Origin: Streptomyces odontomachi | GTDB lineage: Bacteria > Actinomycetota > Actinomycetes > Streptomycetales > Streptomycetaceae | Reading direction: 5' to 3' | NCBI RefSeq assembly: GCF_024435355.1 | Contig: NZ_JAMJWG010000001.1 | Coordinates: forward strand, 930,001-994,000 | DNA: 64,000 nt | Shown here: positions 35,476-44,775 of the stretch, piece after piece | How the letters are laid out: each line of letters opens with the position of its first letter | Position numbering within the stretch: the first letter of the stretch is position 1 | Made by a program: the position numbers and the translations under genes | The notes under the pieces: generated by a model | What the model was told of the DNA's origin: nothing | The model's input: only the letters and a program-made list of their open reading frames with translations | The model's database searches: none

Positions 35476-36411
35476 ATGTTGAATCTGGAGCGTCTCCGTA
35501 CTCTCGACGCGATCGCCCGCCATGGGTCGGTCAGTGCTGCCGCTGCCGGCCTGCACGTGACGACCTCCGCGGTCTCCCAGCAGATCACCAAGCTGGAGCG
35601 CGAGGTGGGCCAGCAGCTGGTGGCGAAGAACGGCCGCGGGGTGCGCCTGACCGACGCCGGCCGGCTGCTCGGCGAGCACGCCGCGCGCATCCTCTCCCAG
35701 GTGGAGCTCGCCCAGGCGGACCTGGAGGCACGGCGCGGGCAAGCCGTGGGCGAGCTGCGCCTTGCGGCCTTTCCCACCGCCGCCCGCGGTCTGCTGCCAC
35801 CCTCGCTCGTCGCGCTGCGCGCCCGGCACGCGGGGCTGCGGGTACGCACCGAGGAGCTGGAGCCGGAGCAGGCCGTCAGCGCGGTGGTCCGGGGCGACCA
35901 GGATCTCGCCGTCGTCCTGGACTGGGACAACCGCCCCCTCCCGCTCCCCGAGGGCCTGGTCAAGGCCGCCGTCCTCGACGACCCTGCCGATATCGCCATG
36001 CCCGCGGACCACCCGCTCGCCGACCGCGCCGAGGTGGACCTGGAAGAGCTCGCCGACGACGAGTGGATCACCTGGCCGGCCGGCGAGTTCTGCCATGAGT
36101 GGCTGCTGTTCACGCTGCGGGCCAAGGGCTTCGAGCCGCGTATCGCGCATCGCGCGCAGGAGCATCACACCCAGCTGGCGCTGGTCGCCGCCGGGTTCGG
36201 GGTCTGCGTGGCCCCCCGCCTGGGCCGCGGCCCGGTGCCCGCCGGGGTGCGCACCATCCCCGTGCGGCACCGGGTGTACCGCCATGTCTACGTGGTCTGG
36301 CGCGCGGACGCCGATCGCCGGCCGTCCATCCGCGCGGCCGTGGAGGCGCTGCGGACCGCGGCCGCCACGACCGGCGGGCAAGGCCACGGGCGGCCCGCGA
36401 GCCCAGCATGA
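35476..36411 (+). CDS. LysR-family transcriptional regulator, 311 aa
   Basis: The winged helix covers ~1-62 (LERLRTLDAIARHGSVSAAAAGLHVTTSAVSQQITKLEREVGQQLV), followed by a full effector domain ending near residue 295 (LALVAAGFGVCVAPRLG). It is divergent from the EamA exporter gene, which it probably controls together with itself. The start is ATG 35476; upstream codons overlap the -10 element. The gene is intact, unlike the LysR remnant at 25.5 kb. Confidence 0.9.
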   Translation: MLNLERLRTLDAIARHGSVSAAAAGLHVTTSAVSQQITKLEREVGQQLVAKNGRGVRLTDAGRLLGEHAARILSQVELAQADLEARRGQAVGELRLAAFPTAARGLLPPSLVALRARHAGLRVRTEELEPEQAVSAVVRGDQDLAVVLDWDNRPLPLPEGLVKAAVLDDPADIAMPADHPLADRAEVDLEELADDEWITWPAGEFCHEWLLFTLRAKGFEPRIAHRAQEHHTQLALVAAGFGVCVAPRLGRGPVPAGVRTIPVRHRVYRHVYVVWRADADRRPSIRAAVEALRTAAATTGGQGHGRPASPA

Positions 36412-36490
36412 TCCAGACGAAGGGCCCTGGCTCCGCGACGTCTTGGCCGGCCACGGCGCCGGGCCGCACGCGTGGCCGGAATACCCACGG

Positions 36491-37108
36491 ATGCGGGCCG
36501 GTTGGCCCGGCGTGGCCACTTCGGGGCTCATCGGCAGTGGACTGATCGGCAGCACGCTCGCGCGACTGGCCGTGCCCTTCAAGGCCTACCACTCGTTGCC
36601 GCGCGAGCCTCTGGCGGGCAAGACGGTCATCGACGCCGGCAACTACGCTGCGCAGCGCGACGGCAGGGTCGAGGCCCTGGACAACGGCTCGACCACGACC
36701 AGCGAGCTGCTCCAGCACCACCTCGGCGAATCGGCGCACGTCGTGAGGGCGTTCAACAACATCCACCACACCCACCTCGCCCTACTGAACAGGCCGACCG
36801 GCGCCGAGGACCGCAGCGCGCTCCCCATCGCCGGAGACGACGCCGAGGCGAAGCGGCACGCGACCGAGCTGCTCGACACCCTCGGACACGACACCGACGA
36901 CGCGGGACCACTCGCGCAGAACAGGCTGTTCGCACCGGGCACGCCCGCGTACGGCGCTCCCCACACGGAGCTGCCCAGCGGTTCGTTGACCTCTCTGGCC
37001 GCCGGCCCCGCCTCGGCCGAGTTGCTCTCCCCGACGCCGGGCCCGGCTCCGGCAGCCGAGATACGAGCGCTCCCGGCGAAGGCGTCCATCGCGCGAAACC
37101 GCCCGTGA
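36491..37108 (+). pseudogene. NADP/F420-type oxidoreductase with large internal deletion, 205 codons
   Basis: The frame starts with a dinucleotide-binding loop (SGLIGSGLIGSTLARLAV) and then jumps directly to PFKAYHSLPREPLAGKTVIDAGNYAAQRDGR. In this family about 45 residues (the rest of the Rossmann half, up to the VVVTVPLKAY strand) normally lie between them. The deletion is in frame. The rest matches the family (TTTSELLQHHL, VVRAFNNI, ALPIAGDDAEAK, DAGPLA) up to TPAY. The last ~50 residues then diverge into Pro/Ala-rich sequence. Loss of half of the cofactor fold makes activity unlikely. Confidence 0.7.
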
Positions 37109-37178
37109 CGTACGGTGTGCGCAGGCGAACAGCGCTGAACGCGCGGCGAGCGCGCAACCCGGGTCGAGATCAGAGCGC

Positions 37179-38120
37179 ATGATGAAGGCAGCCCGCTTCA
37201 GCCACTTCGGTGGCCCCGAGGTCCTCGAGATCGTGGATCTTCCGGACCCGCACGCGGGGCCCGGCCAGATCCGCGTCTCGGTGCGCGCGGTCGGTGTCAA
37301 TCCGACCGACTGGAAGCTGCGCAGGGGTCTGATGGGCGGGGAGCTCCCGCAGCTGACGGGCCGCGACGTGGCGGGCGTCGTCAACGCGGTCGGCGCGGGC
37401 ATCACGGACGTCAGGCTCGGTGATCGTGTGTTCGGCTTCTCCGACGACGGTGCGGGCGCGGCCGAGCTGGCGCTGCTCTCCCACTACGCGCCGATCCCGC
37501 CGTCGCTCGGCTTCGCCGAGGCCGCTGCCTTGCCGGTCGCCCTCGAAACGGCCACCCGCTCCCTGGACGCGCTCGGAGTCGGGACCGCGTCCGGCGCCGG
37601 GAACACGCTGCTCGTCAACGGCGCCACCGGTGGGGTCGGCAGCGCCGCCGTCCAGCTCGCCGTGGCACGCGGCGCACGCGTGATCGGCACCGCCAGTCCG
37701 GCCAACCACGCGTACCTGCGCTCGCTGGGCGCCGAGCCCGTCGCCTACGGCCCAGGCCTCGTCGCACGGGTTCGCACGCTCGCGCCCGACGGCGTCGACG
37801 CGGCGCTCGACGTCGCCGGGAGCGGCGTGCTGCCCGAGCTCATCGAGCTCGCGGGCGGTCCGGAGCAGGTCGTGACGATCACCGACTTCGCCGGCGCGCA
37901 GGAGCACGGGGTGACGTTCTCACGCGGCGACACCGGCCGCGCGGTCCATGCGCTCGCCGAGATCGGTGAACTGATCGAGGCCGGGCGGTTCTCGCTCCCG
38001 GTCGCGCGGACCTTCCCGCTCGCCGAGATCGCGCAGGCGCACCGCCTCAGCGAGGACGGCCATGTGCGCGGGAAGCTCGTGCTGCTGGTCGGCCGATGCG
38101 GCCGCGGCGACGGGACGTGA
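37179..38120 (+). CDS. NADP-dependent zinc-free alcohol dehydrogenase/quinone reductase, 313 aa
   Basis: Medium-chain reductase of the quinone-oxidoreductase type. The N-terminal domain has RFSHFGGPEVLEIVDLPDPHAGPGQIRV and LTGRDVAGVVNAVG; the cofactor loop is NGATGGVGSAAVQLA. The structural and catalytic zinc ligands of true alcohol dehydrogenases are absent. Two ATG codons start it (37179, 37182). It follows the decayed oxidoreductase by 70 bases. Confidence 0.88.
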   Translation: MMKAARFSHFGGPEVLEIVDLPDPHAGPGQIRVSVRAVGVNPTDWKLRRGLMGGELPQLTGRDVAGVVNAVGAGITDVRLGDRVFGFSDDGAGAAELALLSHYAPIPPSLGFAEAAALPVALETATRSLDALGVGTASGAGNTLLVNGATGGVGSAAVQLAVARGARVIGTASPANHAYLRSLGAEPVAYGPGLVARVRTLAPDGVDAALDVAGSGVLPELIELAGGPEQVVTITDFAGAQEHGVTFSRGDTGRAVHALAEIGELIEAGRFSLPVARTFPLAEIAQAHRLSEDGHVRGKLVLLVGRCGRGDGT

Positions 38121-38172
38121 CCTGGCTCGCCGGGTGACGAGCGAGCCCGGCGCGGGTACGGGGAGTGGCAGC

Positions 38173-39150
38173 TCAGGGGCGGTTCCTGCGCGGTTTCAGC
38201 GGGGTGCCGGGGAGCGTGGGCGCAGGCAGGCGGTCGCCGTCGTAGCCGTGCACCGCGCCGAAGCGGTCACCGCGTTCCCAGTCCTCGCGGGCCTGCCTGA
38301 TGTCGTCGTGCGTACGGCCGACGAAGTTCCACCACATGATGATCTCCTCATCGAACGGCGGCCCGCCGAGCAGCACCGTCCGGGCGGCGGTGCCCGAGCC
38401 GTTCGCCATCGTCAGCCCGGCGGCACCCGGTGGGACGTAGCCCAGCTCGCCGGGGGCCACCGGCGCCCCGGACAGGCGGACGTCGCCTTCGTCGACGAGG
38501 AGTCCGTGCTCGAAACCGGTGGTCACGGGGAACGTGACCCGCGCACCGGGAGCCAGGAGGATCTCGGCGCCCAGCAGCGGAGTGAAGGTCGGCACCGGTG
38601 AGGTGCTGCCGGCCAGGGCGCCGAGGAAGACCCGGACTTCGGCGCCGTCTAGGCGGACGGGCTCGGGCGCGTAGTGCTGGAAGGCGGGCTCCGTGTCGCG
38701 GTGCTCCGCCGGCAGCGCCACCCAGAGCTGCACACCGTGCAGGACCGTGGTGTCCGGCGTGGAGACCTCCGAGTGGCAGATGCCGTACCCGCCCGTCATC
38801 AGGTTCAGCTCGCCGGGCCGCACGAACGCGTGGCTGCCGAGACTGTCGCGGTGCTCGATCTCGCCGCTGAACAGCCAGCTCACCGTCTGGAGACCGATGT
38901 GCGGGTGCGGTGCGACGTCCATGCCGCCGGTCGCTGCGACGTCGTCCGGGCCGTAGTGGTCCGCGAAGCACCAGGCGCCCACGAGGGACCGGGCCCGCTG
39001 CGGCAGCGTGCGCCGCACCCGCATCGCCCGCGGCCCGCCCAGCGGGACCTCGCGCGCCGAGAGCACCTGCACGGGCCCGGCCGTGTCCTGGCCGCCGGGT
39101 GCCGTATCCGCGCAGCGCACCTCTTCCGGCCGGGTTTCGAGATTGCTCAC
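38173..39150 (-). CDS. Pirin family protein, 325 aa
   Basis: Bicupin pirin. The metal site is HPHIGLQTVSW plus GYGICHSEVS, giving the usual three His and one Glu. Bacterial pirins can be quercetinases or regulators; the role here is unknown. GTG 39150 is chosen with TAGGG just upstream. A -10 box TATAGT (39186-39191) is followed by GTTG-TTCATT-CAAC, a dyad that could bind a MarR-type repressor. Confidence 0.88.
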   Translation of the reverse strand: MSNLETRPEEVRCADTAPGGQDTAGPVQVLSAREVPLGGPRAMRVRRTLPQRARSLVGAWCFADHYGPDDVAATGGMDVAPHPHIGLQTVSWLFSGEIEHRDSLGSHAFVRPGELNLMTGGYGICHSEVSTPDTTVLHGVQLWVALPAEHRDTEPAFQHYAPEPVRLDGAEVRVFLGALAGSTSPVPTFTPLLGAEILLAPGARVTFPVTTGFEHGLLVDEGDVRLSGAPVAPGELGYVPPGAAGLTMANGSGTAARTVLLGGPPFDEEIIMWWNFVGRTHDDIRQAREDWERGDRFGAVHGYDGDRLPAPTLPGTPLKPRRNRP

Positions 39151-39171
39151 GGGCCCTACCGCCTTCCAAGA

Positions 39172-39193
39172 TTGTTGTTCATTCAACTATAAT
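39172..39193 (-). promoter_or_regulatory. Pirin promoter -10 box with GTTG-N6-CAAC dyad
   Basis: On the minus strand, TATAGT (39186-39191) is the only AT-rich -10-like hexamer upstream of the pirin gene. It abuts the dyad GTTG-AATGAA-CAAC, consistent with repression just downstream of the -10 box. Confidence 0.45.
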
Positions 39194-39383
39194 CGGGATC
39201 GGCGCCAGGGCGGTCGCGCCGCGCGGGCGACACGGCGCGGAGCAGCAGACGGTGACGGCCGTACTCCGGAGCGGACCGGGGGCGCCCGCCTCGCCCCGGG
39301 GCTCCGAGGCGCACCTTATGCGGGCGGCTCCCGGCACGTAGCGTTCCTGTGAGCCTGCCGCCGTCCCTAAGGAGCCCGCCGCC

Positions 39384-41228
39384 GTGCGCGCGATCATGGT
39401 CATGTTCGACACGCTCAACCGCCGCTTCCTGCCGCCCTACGGAGCCGAGGGGATCCACGCGCCGAACTTCGAGCGGCTGTCCCGCGAGGCCGCCGTGTTC
39501 GACACCGCCTACGCCGGCAGCATGCCCTGCATGCCGGCACGCCGGGAGATCCACACCGGCCGGCACAACTTCCTGCACCGCTCCTGGGGCCCGCTGGAGC
39601 CGTTCGACGACTCCGTGCCGGAGATGCTCTCGCGCGCCGGCGTGTACACCCACCTCGCCACCGACCACCAGCACTACTGGGAGGACGGTGGTGCCACCTA
39701 CCACAACCGCTACGACACCTACGAGTTCTTCCGCGGCCAGGAAGGCGACAGGTGGAAGGGCCACGTGGCCGACCCCGTCCTGCCCCCCAGCCTGAGCTGG
39801 AAGTCCGACGCCGCACGCCGTCAGGACTGGATCAACCGCCAGTACATGGCCACCGAGGACCTCCACTCGCAGACCCGCACCTTCGACGCCGGCCTCGAGT
39901 TCATCGCCACCAACGCCGCCGAGGACCGCTGGTTCCTCCAGATCGAGTGCTTCGACCCGCACGAGCCGTTCTTCAGCTACGACGAGCACCGCTCCCACTA
40001 CCTGCACGGCATCCCCGCCGACCAGGTGCCGGGGGAGCGGGCCGACTGGCCCGACTACCGCCGGGTCACCGAGGACAAGGACGACGTGGAGCGGGTGCGC
40101 GGCGAGTACGCCGCCCTGCTGACCATGTGCGACGCCTCGCTCGGCCGGGTGCTCGACGCCATGGACGAGCACGGGCTGTGGTCCGACACCCTGCTGATGG
40201 TCTGCACGGACCACGGGTTGCTGCTCGGCGAGCACGGTTGGTGGGGCAAGAACGTGCAGCCCTGGTACGACGAGACCATCCACACCCCGCTGTTCATCTG
40301 GGACCCGCGCTGCGGGACGCGGGGCGAGCGCAGGACGAGTCTGGTGCAGACCATCGACCTCGGTCCCACCCTGCTGGACTTCTTCGGTGTTCCGCCGACC
40401 GACCTGATGCAGGGCGTGCCGCTCGGCGGCGTGGTGGCCGACGACACGCCGGTGCGCGAGGCGGCCCTGTTCGGCGGGTTCGGCGCGCACGTCAACGTCA
40501 CCGACGGCCGTTACGTCTACATGCGCGCCCCGGCGCGCGCCTCGAACGAGCCGCTGTTCGAGCACACCCTGATGCCCACCCACATGGAGAGCCGCTTCAC
40601 CCCGGACGAGCTCGTCGACGCCGAACTGATCGGGCCGCTGCCGTTCACCAGGAACGCCCCCGTGCTCCGCATCCCGGGACGCACCTGGGGCAACGCCTAC
40701 GCCTACGGCACCCTGCTGTTCGACCTGGCGGACGACCCGGGTCAGCAGCGTCCGCTGCTCGACGGCGCCGTGGAGCTGCGCATGGCCGGCCTGTTGACCG
40801 ACCGGATGCGGGCCTGCGACGCGCCGGAGAGCCAGTTCGTCCGGCTCGGCCTGCCCGCCACCGGAGCGGTCACCGAGGAGCATCTGCTGGCCAGGGTCCA
40901 GTACGCCCAGGTCCTGGCCGCACAGGAGGACCTGCCGGACGCCGAGGAGTTCGGCGGGCACGCGCTGGGGGTGACCGTGCCGGTGGGCGAGCTGCTCGGG
41001 CACGAGGGGGCCCAGGCCGCGTTGCTGCGGCACCTCCCGCTGCTGGCCAACCAGAACTTCGCCGCGCAGGTCGCGGACCAGTCGCCCTGGCAGCTCGCCG
41101 TCAGCACGGCCGGCATCTCGGCGGCGGTCCTGCACGCCCTGGACGCCGAGCTGGCGGCGCTCGCCGCACCCGTCACCCCCGCCGGCGCAGCGGCGGCCCA
41201 CGCCGACGCCACCGACCAGGGGCGATGA
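39384..41228 (+). CDS. Type I sulfatase, cytosolic, 614 aa
   Basis: Sulfatase with formylglycine site C-M-P-A-R (Cys49 to Arg53) followed by [15 protein letters not shown], metal Asp near residue 9 (FDT), and [14 protein letters not shown] in the centre. The usual Ser of CxPSR is Ala. No signal peptide is present, so it acts inside the cell on a small or imported sulfate ester. The last ~140 residues are an extra helical region ([24 protein letters not shown]) not typical of the family. GTG 39384 follows AAGGAG. A ManD-like gene follows after 140 bases. Confidence 0.85.
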   Translation: MRAIMVMFDTLNRRFLPPYGAEGIHAPNFERLSREAAVFDTAYAGSMPCMPARREIHTGRHNFLHRSWGPLEPFDDSVPEMLSRAGVYTHLATDHQHYWEDGGATYHNRYDTYEFFRGQEGDRWKGHVADPVLPPSLSWKSDAARRQDWINRQYMATEDLHSQTRTFDAGLEFIATNAAEDRWFLQIECFDPHEPFFSYDEHRSHYLHGIPADQVPGERADWPDYRRVTEDKDDVERVRGEYAALLTMCDASLGRVLDAMDEHGLWSDTLLMVCTDHGLLLGEHGWWGKNVQPWYDETIHTPLFIWDPRCGTRGERRTSLVQTIDLGPTLLDFFGVPPTDLMQGVPLGGVVADDTPVREAALFGGFGAHVNVTDGRYVYMRAPARASNEPLFEHTLMPTHMESRFTPDELVDAELIGPLPFTRNAPVLRIPGRTWGNAYAYGTLLFDLADDPGQQRPLLDGAVELRMAGLLTDRMRACDAPESQFVRLGLPATGAVTEEHLLARVQYAQVLAAQEDLPDAEEFGGHALGVTVPVGELLGHEGAQAALLRHLPLLANQNFAAQVADQSPWQLAVSTAGISAAVLHALDAELAALAAPVTPAGAAAAHADATDQGR

Positions 41229-41368
41229 GCCTTCGGTGGGCCGTCGCCCACCGCGACGGCCCGCCGCCGCACCGCTTCGACCTGCCCTTTACGGTGGCCT
41301 GGTCACCCCATCGGGTGTCATCCCCGCCGGGGCGCCCGGCACCGCACCACCGCACAGGAGCCACCCGT

Positions 41369-42610
41369 ATGAAGATCCGCTCGGCCGAGACCCTCGTCAC
41401 CAGCCCGGGACGCAACTTCGTCACCCTGCGCATCACCACGGACGACGGCATCACCGGCCTCGGGGACGCCACGCTCAACGGTCGCGAGCTTGCCGTCGCG
41501 AGCTATCTGCGCGATCACGTCGTGCCCCTGTTGATCGACCGGGACGCCGCCCGCATCGAGGACACCTGGCAGTACCTGTACCGCGGCGCCTACTGGCGGC
41601 GCGGCCCGGTGACCATGGCGGCCATCGCCGCCGTCGACACCGCCCTGTGGGACATCAAGGCCAAGGCGGCCGGCATGCCGCTGTACCAGCTGCTCGGCGG
41701 CGCGTCACGCACCGGAGCCCTCGCCTACGGGCACGCGTCCGGTCGCGACGTGCCCGAACTGCTGGACTCGGTACGCGCCCATCTGGCCAAGGGCTACCGT
41801 GCCATCCGCATCCAGACCGGCATCCCCGGACTCGACTCCGTCTACGGGGTGGCCGCCTCCTCGGCCGCCGGGGGCGAACGCTACGACTACGAGCCGGCCC
41901 GCCGGAGCACCACGGCGGTGAACCGGCCCGTGGAGGAGGTCTGGGACACCCGCGCCTACCTGCGTCACCTGCCGAACGTCTTCGAGGCCGTCCGGGCGGA
42001 GTTCGGTCCCGAACTGCCGCTGCTGCACGACGGCCACCACCGCATGACCCCCATCCAGGCCGCGAAGCTCGGCAAGGCGCTGGAGCCGTACGACCTGTTC
42101 TGGCTGGAGGACGCCACACCGGGCGAGGACCAGGCAGCCCTGCGGCTCATCCGGCAGCACACCACCACACCGCTCGCCATCGGCGAGGTGTTCAACTCGG
42201 TGTACGACTACACCACGCTGCTCGGCGAGCGGCTGATCGACTACGTGCGCTCCGCCGTCACGCACACCGGCGGGGTGACGCCGATGCGCAAGCTCCTCGA
42301 CTTCGCCGCCGTCTACGGCATCAGGTCCGGGCTGCACGGGCCCACGGACATCTCGCCCGTCGGCATGGCCGCCGCCCTCCACCTGGACATGGCCGTGCAC
42401 AACTTCGGCATCCAGGAGTACATGCAGCACGCCGCGCAGACCCTGGAGGTCTTCCGCACCTCCTACACCTTCACCGACGGCCTGCTGCACCCGTCCGACA
42501 CACCGGGCATCGGCGTGACCTACGACGACGACGTGGCCGCCACGTTCCCCTACGAACCGGCATACCTGCCCGTGAACCGGCTCAAGGACGGCACCGTCCA
42601 CGACTGGTGA
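41369..42610 (+). CDS. manD: D-mannonate dehydratase family (ManD/RspA), 413 aa
   Basis: Enolase-superfamily enzyme that dehydrates D-mannonate (some members D-gluconate) to 2-keto-3-deoxy acid. The N-terminal cap has [25 protein letters not shown] and [13 protein letters not shown]. The dyad Arg147 and Tyr159 is present, and metal ligands fit Asp221, Glu247 and Glu273, with His223 next to Asp221. Positions agree with the characterised ManD allowing an 11-residue insertion around 163-185. AGGAG precedes ATG 41369. It probably follows the sulfatase in one transcript. Confidence 0.9.
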   Translation: MKIRSAETLVTSPGRNFVTLRITTDDGITGLGDATLNGRELAVASYLRDHVVPLLIDRDAARIEDTWQYLYRGAYWRRGPVTMAAIAAVDTALWDIKAKAAGMPLYQLLGGASRTGALAYGHASGRDVPELLDSVRAHLAKGYRAIRIQTGIPGLDSVYGVAASSAAGGERYDYEPARRSTTAVNRPVEEVWDTRAYLRHLPNVFEAVRAEFGPELPLLHDGHHRMTPIQAAKLGKALEPYDLFWLEDATPGEDQAALRLIRQHTTTPLAIGEVFNSVYDYTTLLGERLIDYVRSAVTHTGGVTPMRKLLDFAAVYGIRSGLHGPTDISPVGMAAALHLDMAVHNFGIQEYMQHAAQTLEVFRTSYTFTDGLLHPSDTPGIGVTYDDDVAATFPYEPAYLPVNRLKDGTVHDW

Positions 42611-42619
42611 GCCACCGAA

Positions 42620-42669
42620 CTCTGCAAGAAACGCAAGTGCTTGCAGAGAATCGCAATTTTGCAGCGAAT
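42620..42669. promoter_or_regulatory. CTCTGCAAG inverted repeat and TTGCAG-GAAT direct repeats
   Basis: CTCTGCAAG (42620-42628) and CTTGCAGAG (42640-42648) are perfect 9-base arms; inside, GCAAG-TG-CTTGC (42633-42644) is a second dyad. TTGCAGAGAAT (42641-42651) and TTGCAGCGAAT (42659-42669) repeat 18 bases apart. The set lies 97-146 bases before the GH87-like gene and looks like clustered operator sites. Confidence 0.6.
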
Positions 42670-42765
42670 AATTAGAAAGTTGCGCTACTTCGTAGACTCT
42701 CTGCGGAGGACGCTCATACTCTCTGCACGTCCGCGCCACCCCACTACGCAAGGACGTATGGACGC

Positions 42766-44667
42766 ATGAACGTCATCCGTGCACACACCCCCACCAGACG
42801 CCGCAGGACGGCCCGCGGCCTCGGCGCAGCCCTGTCGCTGGTACTCGCCGCGGGCACCCTCGCCGGTGCGGCCGTCGCCACCGCAGCGTCCGACGCGCAT
42901 GCGGCGGCCGTGCCGGCGCTGTCCCCGTTCGCGGTGCCGGGCCGCGGCGCCACCGTGCCGTTCGCGGAGCAGGAGGCCGAGTACGCCGACACCAACGGCA
43001 CGCTCATCGGCCCCGACCGGCACTACACCACGCTGCCGTCGGAAGCCTCCGGGCGGCAGGCCGTCACGCTGGACGGGGCGGGAGAGTACGTCGAGTTCAC
43101 CCTCACGAAGCCGGCCAACGCCATGTCGTTCCGGTACTCGCTGCCGGACAGCTCCGACGGCACGGGACGTGACGCCGCGCTGGACCTCAGCGTCAACGGG
43201 ACGCACCTCAAGGACGTGCCGGTGACCTCGAAGTACAGCTGGTACTACGGCGGCTATCCGTTCAACAACAACCCGGGCGACACCAACCCGCACCACTTCT
43301 ACGACGAGGCCCGCACCTTCCTCGGCGCGACCCTGCCGGCGGGCAGCAAGGTACGCCTCCAGGTGACGTCGACCGCCGGCTCGCCCACCTTCACCATCGA
43401 CCTCGCCGACTTCGAGAACGTCGCGGACCCGATCGCGAAGCCGTCCGGCGCCCTCGACGTCGTCGCCGACTACGGCGCCGACCCCACCGGCGCGGCGGAC
43501 TCGACCGCGGCCATCCAAAAGGCCGTCGACGACGGCCGGACGCAGGGCAAGGAGGTGTACATCCCGCAGGGCACCTTCCAGGTCACCCAGCACATCGTGG
43601 TCGACCAGGTGACCCTGGCCGGTGCCGGCCCCTGGTACTCGGTGCTGACCGGCCGGGACGCCGGCGACCGCACCAAGGCCGTCGGCGTCTACGGCAAGTG
43701 GGCCGCCGACGGCGGCAGCAGCGACGTCACCCTCAAGGACTTCGCCATCATCGGCGACATCCGCGAGCGGATCGACGACGACCAGGTCAACGCCATCGGC
43801 GGCGCCCTGTCCGACTCGGTCGTGGACGACGTGTGGATGCAGCACACCAAGTGCGGTGCCTGGATGGACGGCCCGATGGACAACCTGACCATCAAGAACA
43901 GCCGCATCACCGACACCACCGCCGACGGTGTCAACTTCCACAAGGGCGTGACGAACTCCACCGTCACCAACACCTTCGTCCGCAACACCGGCGACGACGG
44001 CCTCGCGATGTGGGCGGAGGCCACCCCCAACGTCAAGGACGGCTTCACCCATGACACGGTGGTGCTGCCCATCCTCGCCAACAACATCGTCACGTACGGC
44101 GGCCAGGACATCAGCCTCTCCGACAACGTCATGGCCGACACCCTCACCAACGGCGGCGGGCTGCACGTCGCCAACCGCTACCCGGGCGTCAACTCGGGCC
44201 AGGGCACCGCGGTCTCCGGCACCACCACCGCGGCCCGCAACACCCTGATCCGCACCGGGAACAGCGACTACAACTGGAACTTCGGAGTCGGCGCACTCTG
44301 GTTCGACGGGCTCAACGAACCCATCAACGCCACCATCGACGTCACCGACACCGATGTCCTCGACTCCTCCTACGAGGCGATCCAGCTGATCGAGGGGTCC
44401 ACCAACGGCCTGCACTTCAGCCACGTCGACATCGACGGCACCGGCACCTACGCCCTACAGATCCAGGCACCCGGCACGGCAACGTTCGACCATGTGGTGG
44501 CCACCGGCATCGGCCAGGCGGACACCCCCATCCACAACTGCATAGGCGAGGGCTTCAAGATGACGGTCGGTGACGGCAACTCCGGCTGGAACGAGGCCGC
44601 CCCCGTCTGCACCGGCACCTGGCCGGACCCGAAGTGGACCTACGACGGCGTCCCGTCGGGCTCATAA
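42766..44667 (+). CDS. Secreted GH87-like alpha-1,3-glucanase (mycodextranase type), 633 aa
   Basis: Extracellular enzyme. A signal peptide spans ~1-46 (RRRR start, hydrophobic core, ...SDAHA). A beta-sandwich carbohydrate-binding region (~55-225, [21 protein letters not shown] and GEYVEFTL) is followed by a right-handed beta-helix (~230-600). [26 protein letters not shown] and [13 protein letters not shown] open the helix; [15 protein letters not shown] and [13 protein letters not shown] are the likely catalytic rungs. The pattern recalls Streptomyces GH87 enzymes acting on fungal alpha-glucan. AAGGACG precedes the ATG. Confidence 0.7.
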   Translation: MNVIRAHTPTRRRRTARGLGAALSLVLAAGTLAGAAVATAASDAHAAAVPALSPFAVPGRGATVPFAEQEAEYADTNGTLIGPDRHYTTLPSEASGRQAVTLDGAGEYVEFTLTKPANAMSFRYSLPDSSDGTGRDAALDLSVNGTHLKDVPVTSKYSWYYGGYPFNNNPGDTNPHHFYDEARTFLGATLPAGSKVRLQVTSTAGSPTFTIDLADFENVADPIAKPSGALDVVADYGADPTGAADSTAAIQKAVDDGRTQGKEVYIPQGTFQVTQHIVVDQVTLAGAGPWYSVLTGRDAGDRTKAVGVYGKWAADGGSSDVTLKDFAIIGDIRERIDDDQVNAIGGALSDSVVDDVWMQHTKCGAWMDGPMDNLTIKNSRITDTTADGVNFHKGVTNSTVTNTFVRNTGDDGLAMWAEATPNVKDGFTHDTVVLPILANNIVTYGGQDISLSDNVMADTLTNGGGLHVANRYPGVNSGQGTAVSGTTTAARNTLIRTGNSDYNWNFGVGALWFDGLNEPINATIDVTDTDVLDSSYEAIQLIEGSTNGLHFSHVDIDGTGTYALQIQAPGTATFDHVVATGIGQADTPIHNCIGEGFKMTVGDGNSGWNEAAPVCTGTWPDPKWTYDGVPSGS

Positions 44668-44688
44668 GCGTCCTTCCCGCCCCACACC

Positions 44689-44733
44689 GGTCCCCGGCAG
44701 CCGTGCGACCCCACCCCGCGGCTGCCGGGGACC
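44689..44733. terminator. Bidirectional terminator, perfect 15-bp stem
   Basis: GGTCCCCGGCAGCCG (44689-44703) and CGGCTGCCGGGGACC (44719-44733) form a perfect 15-bp stem with a 15-base loop. It lies between the convergent GH87-like and ABC ATPase genes. Confidence 0.8.
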
Positions 44734-44775
44734 TCCCTGTCCCACGCCTGGCCGCACGGGCCTGCGGTGGGCCCT

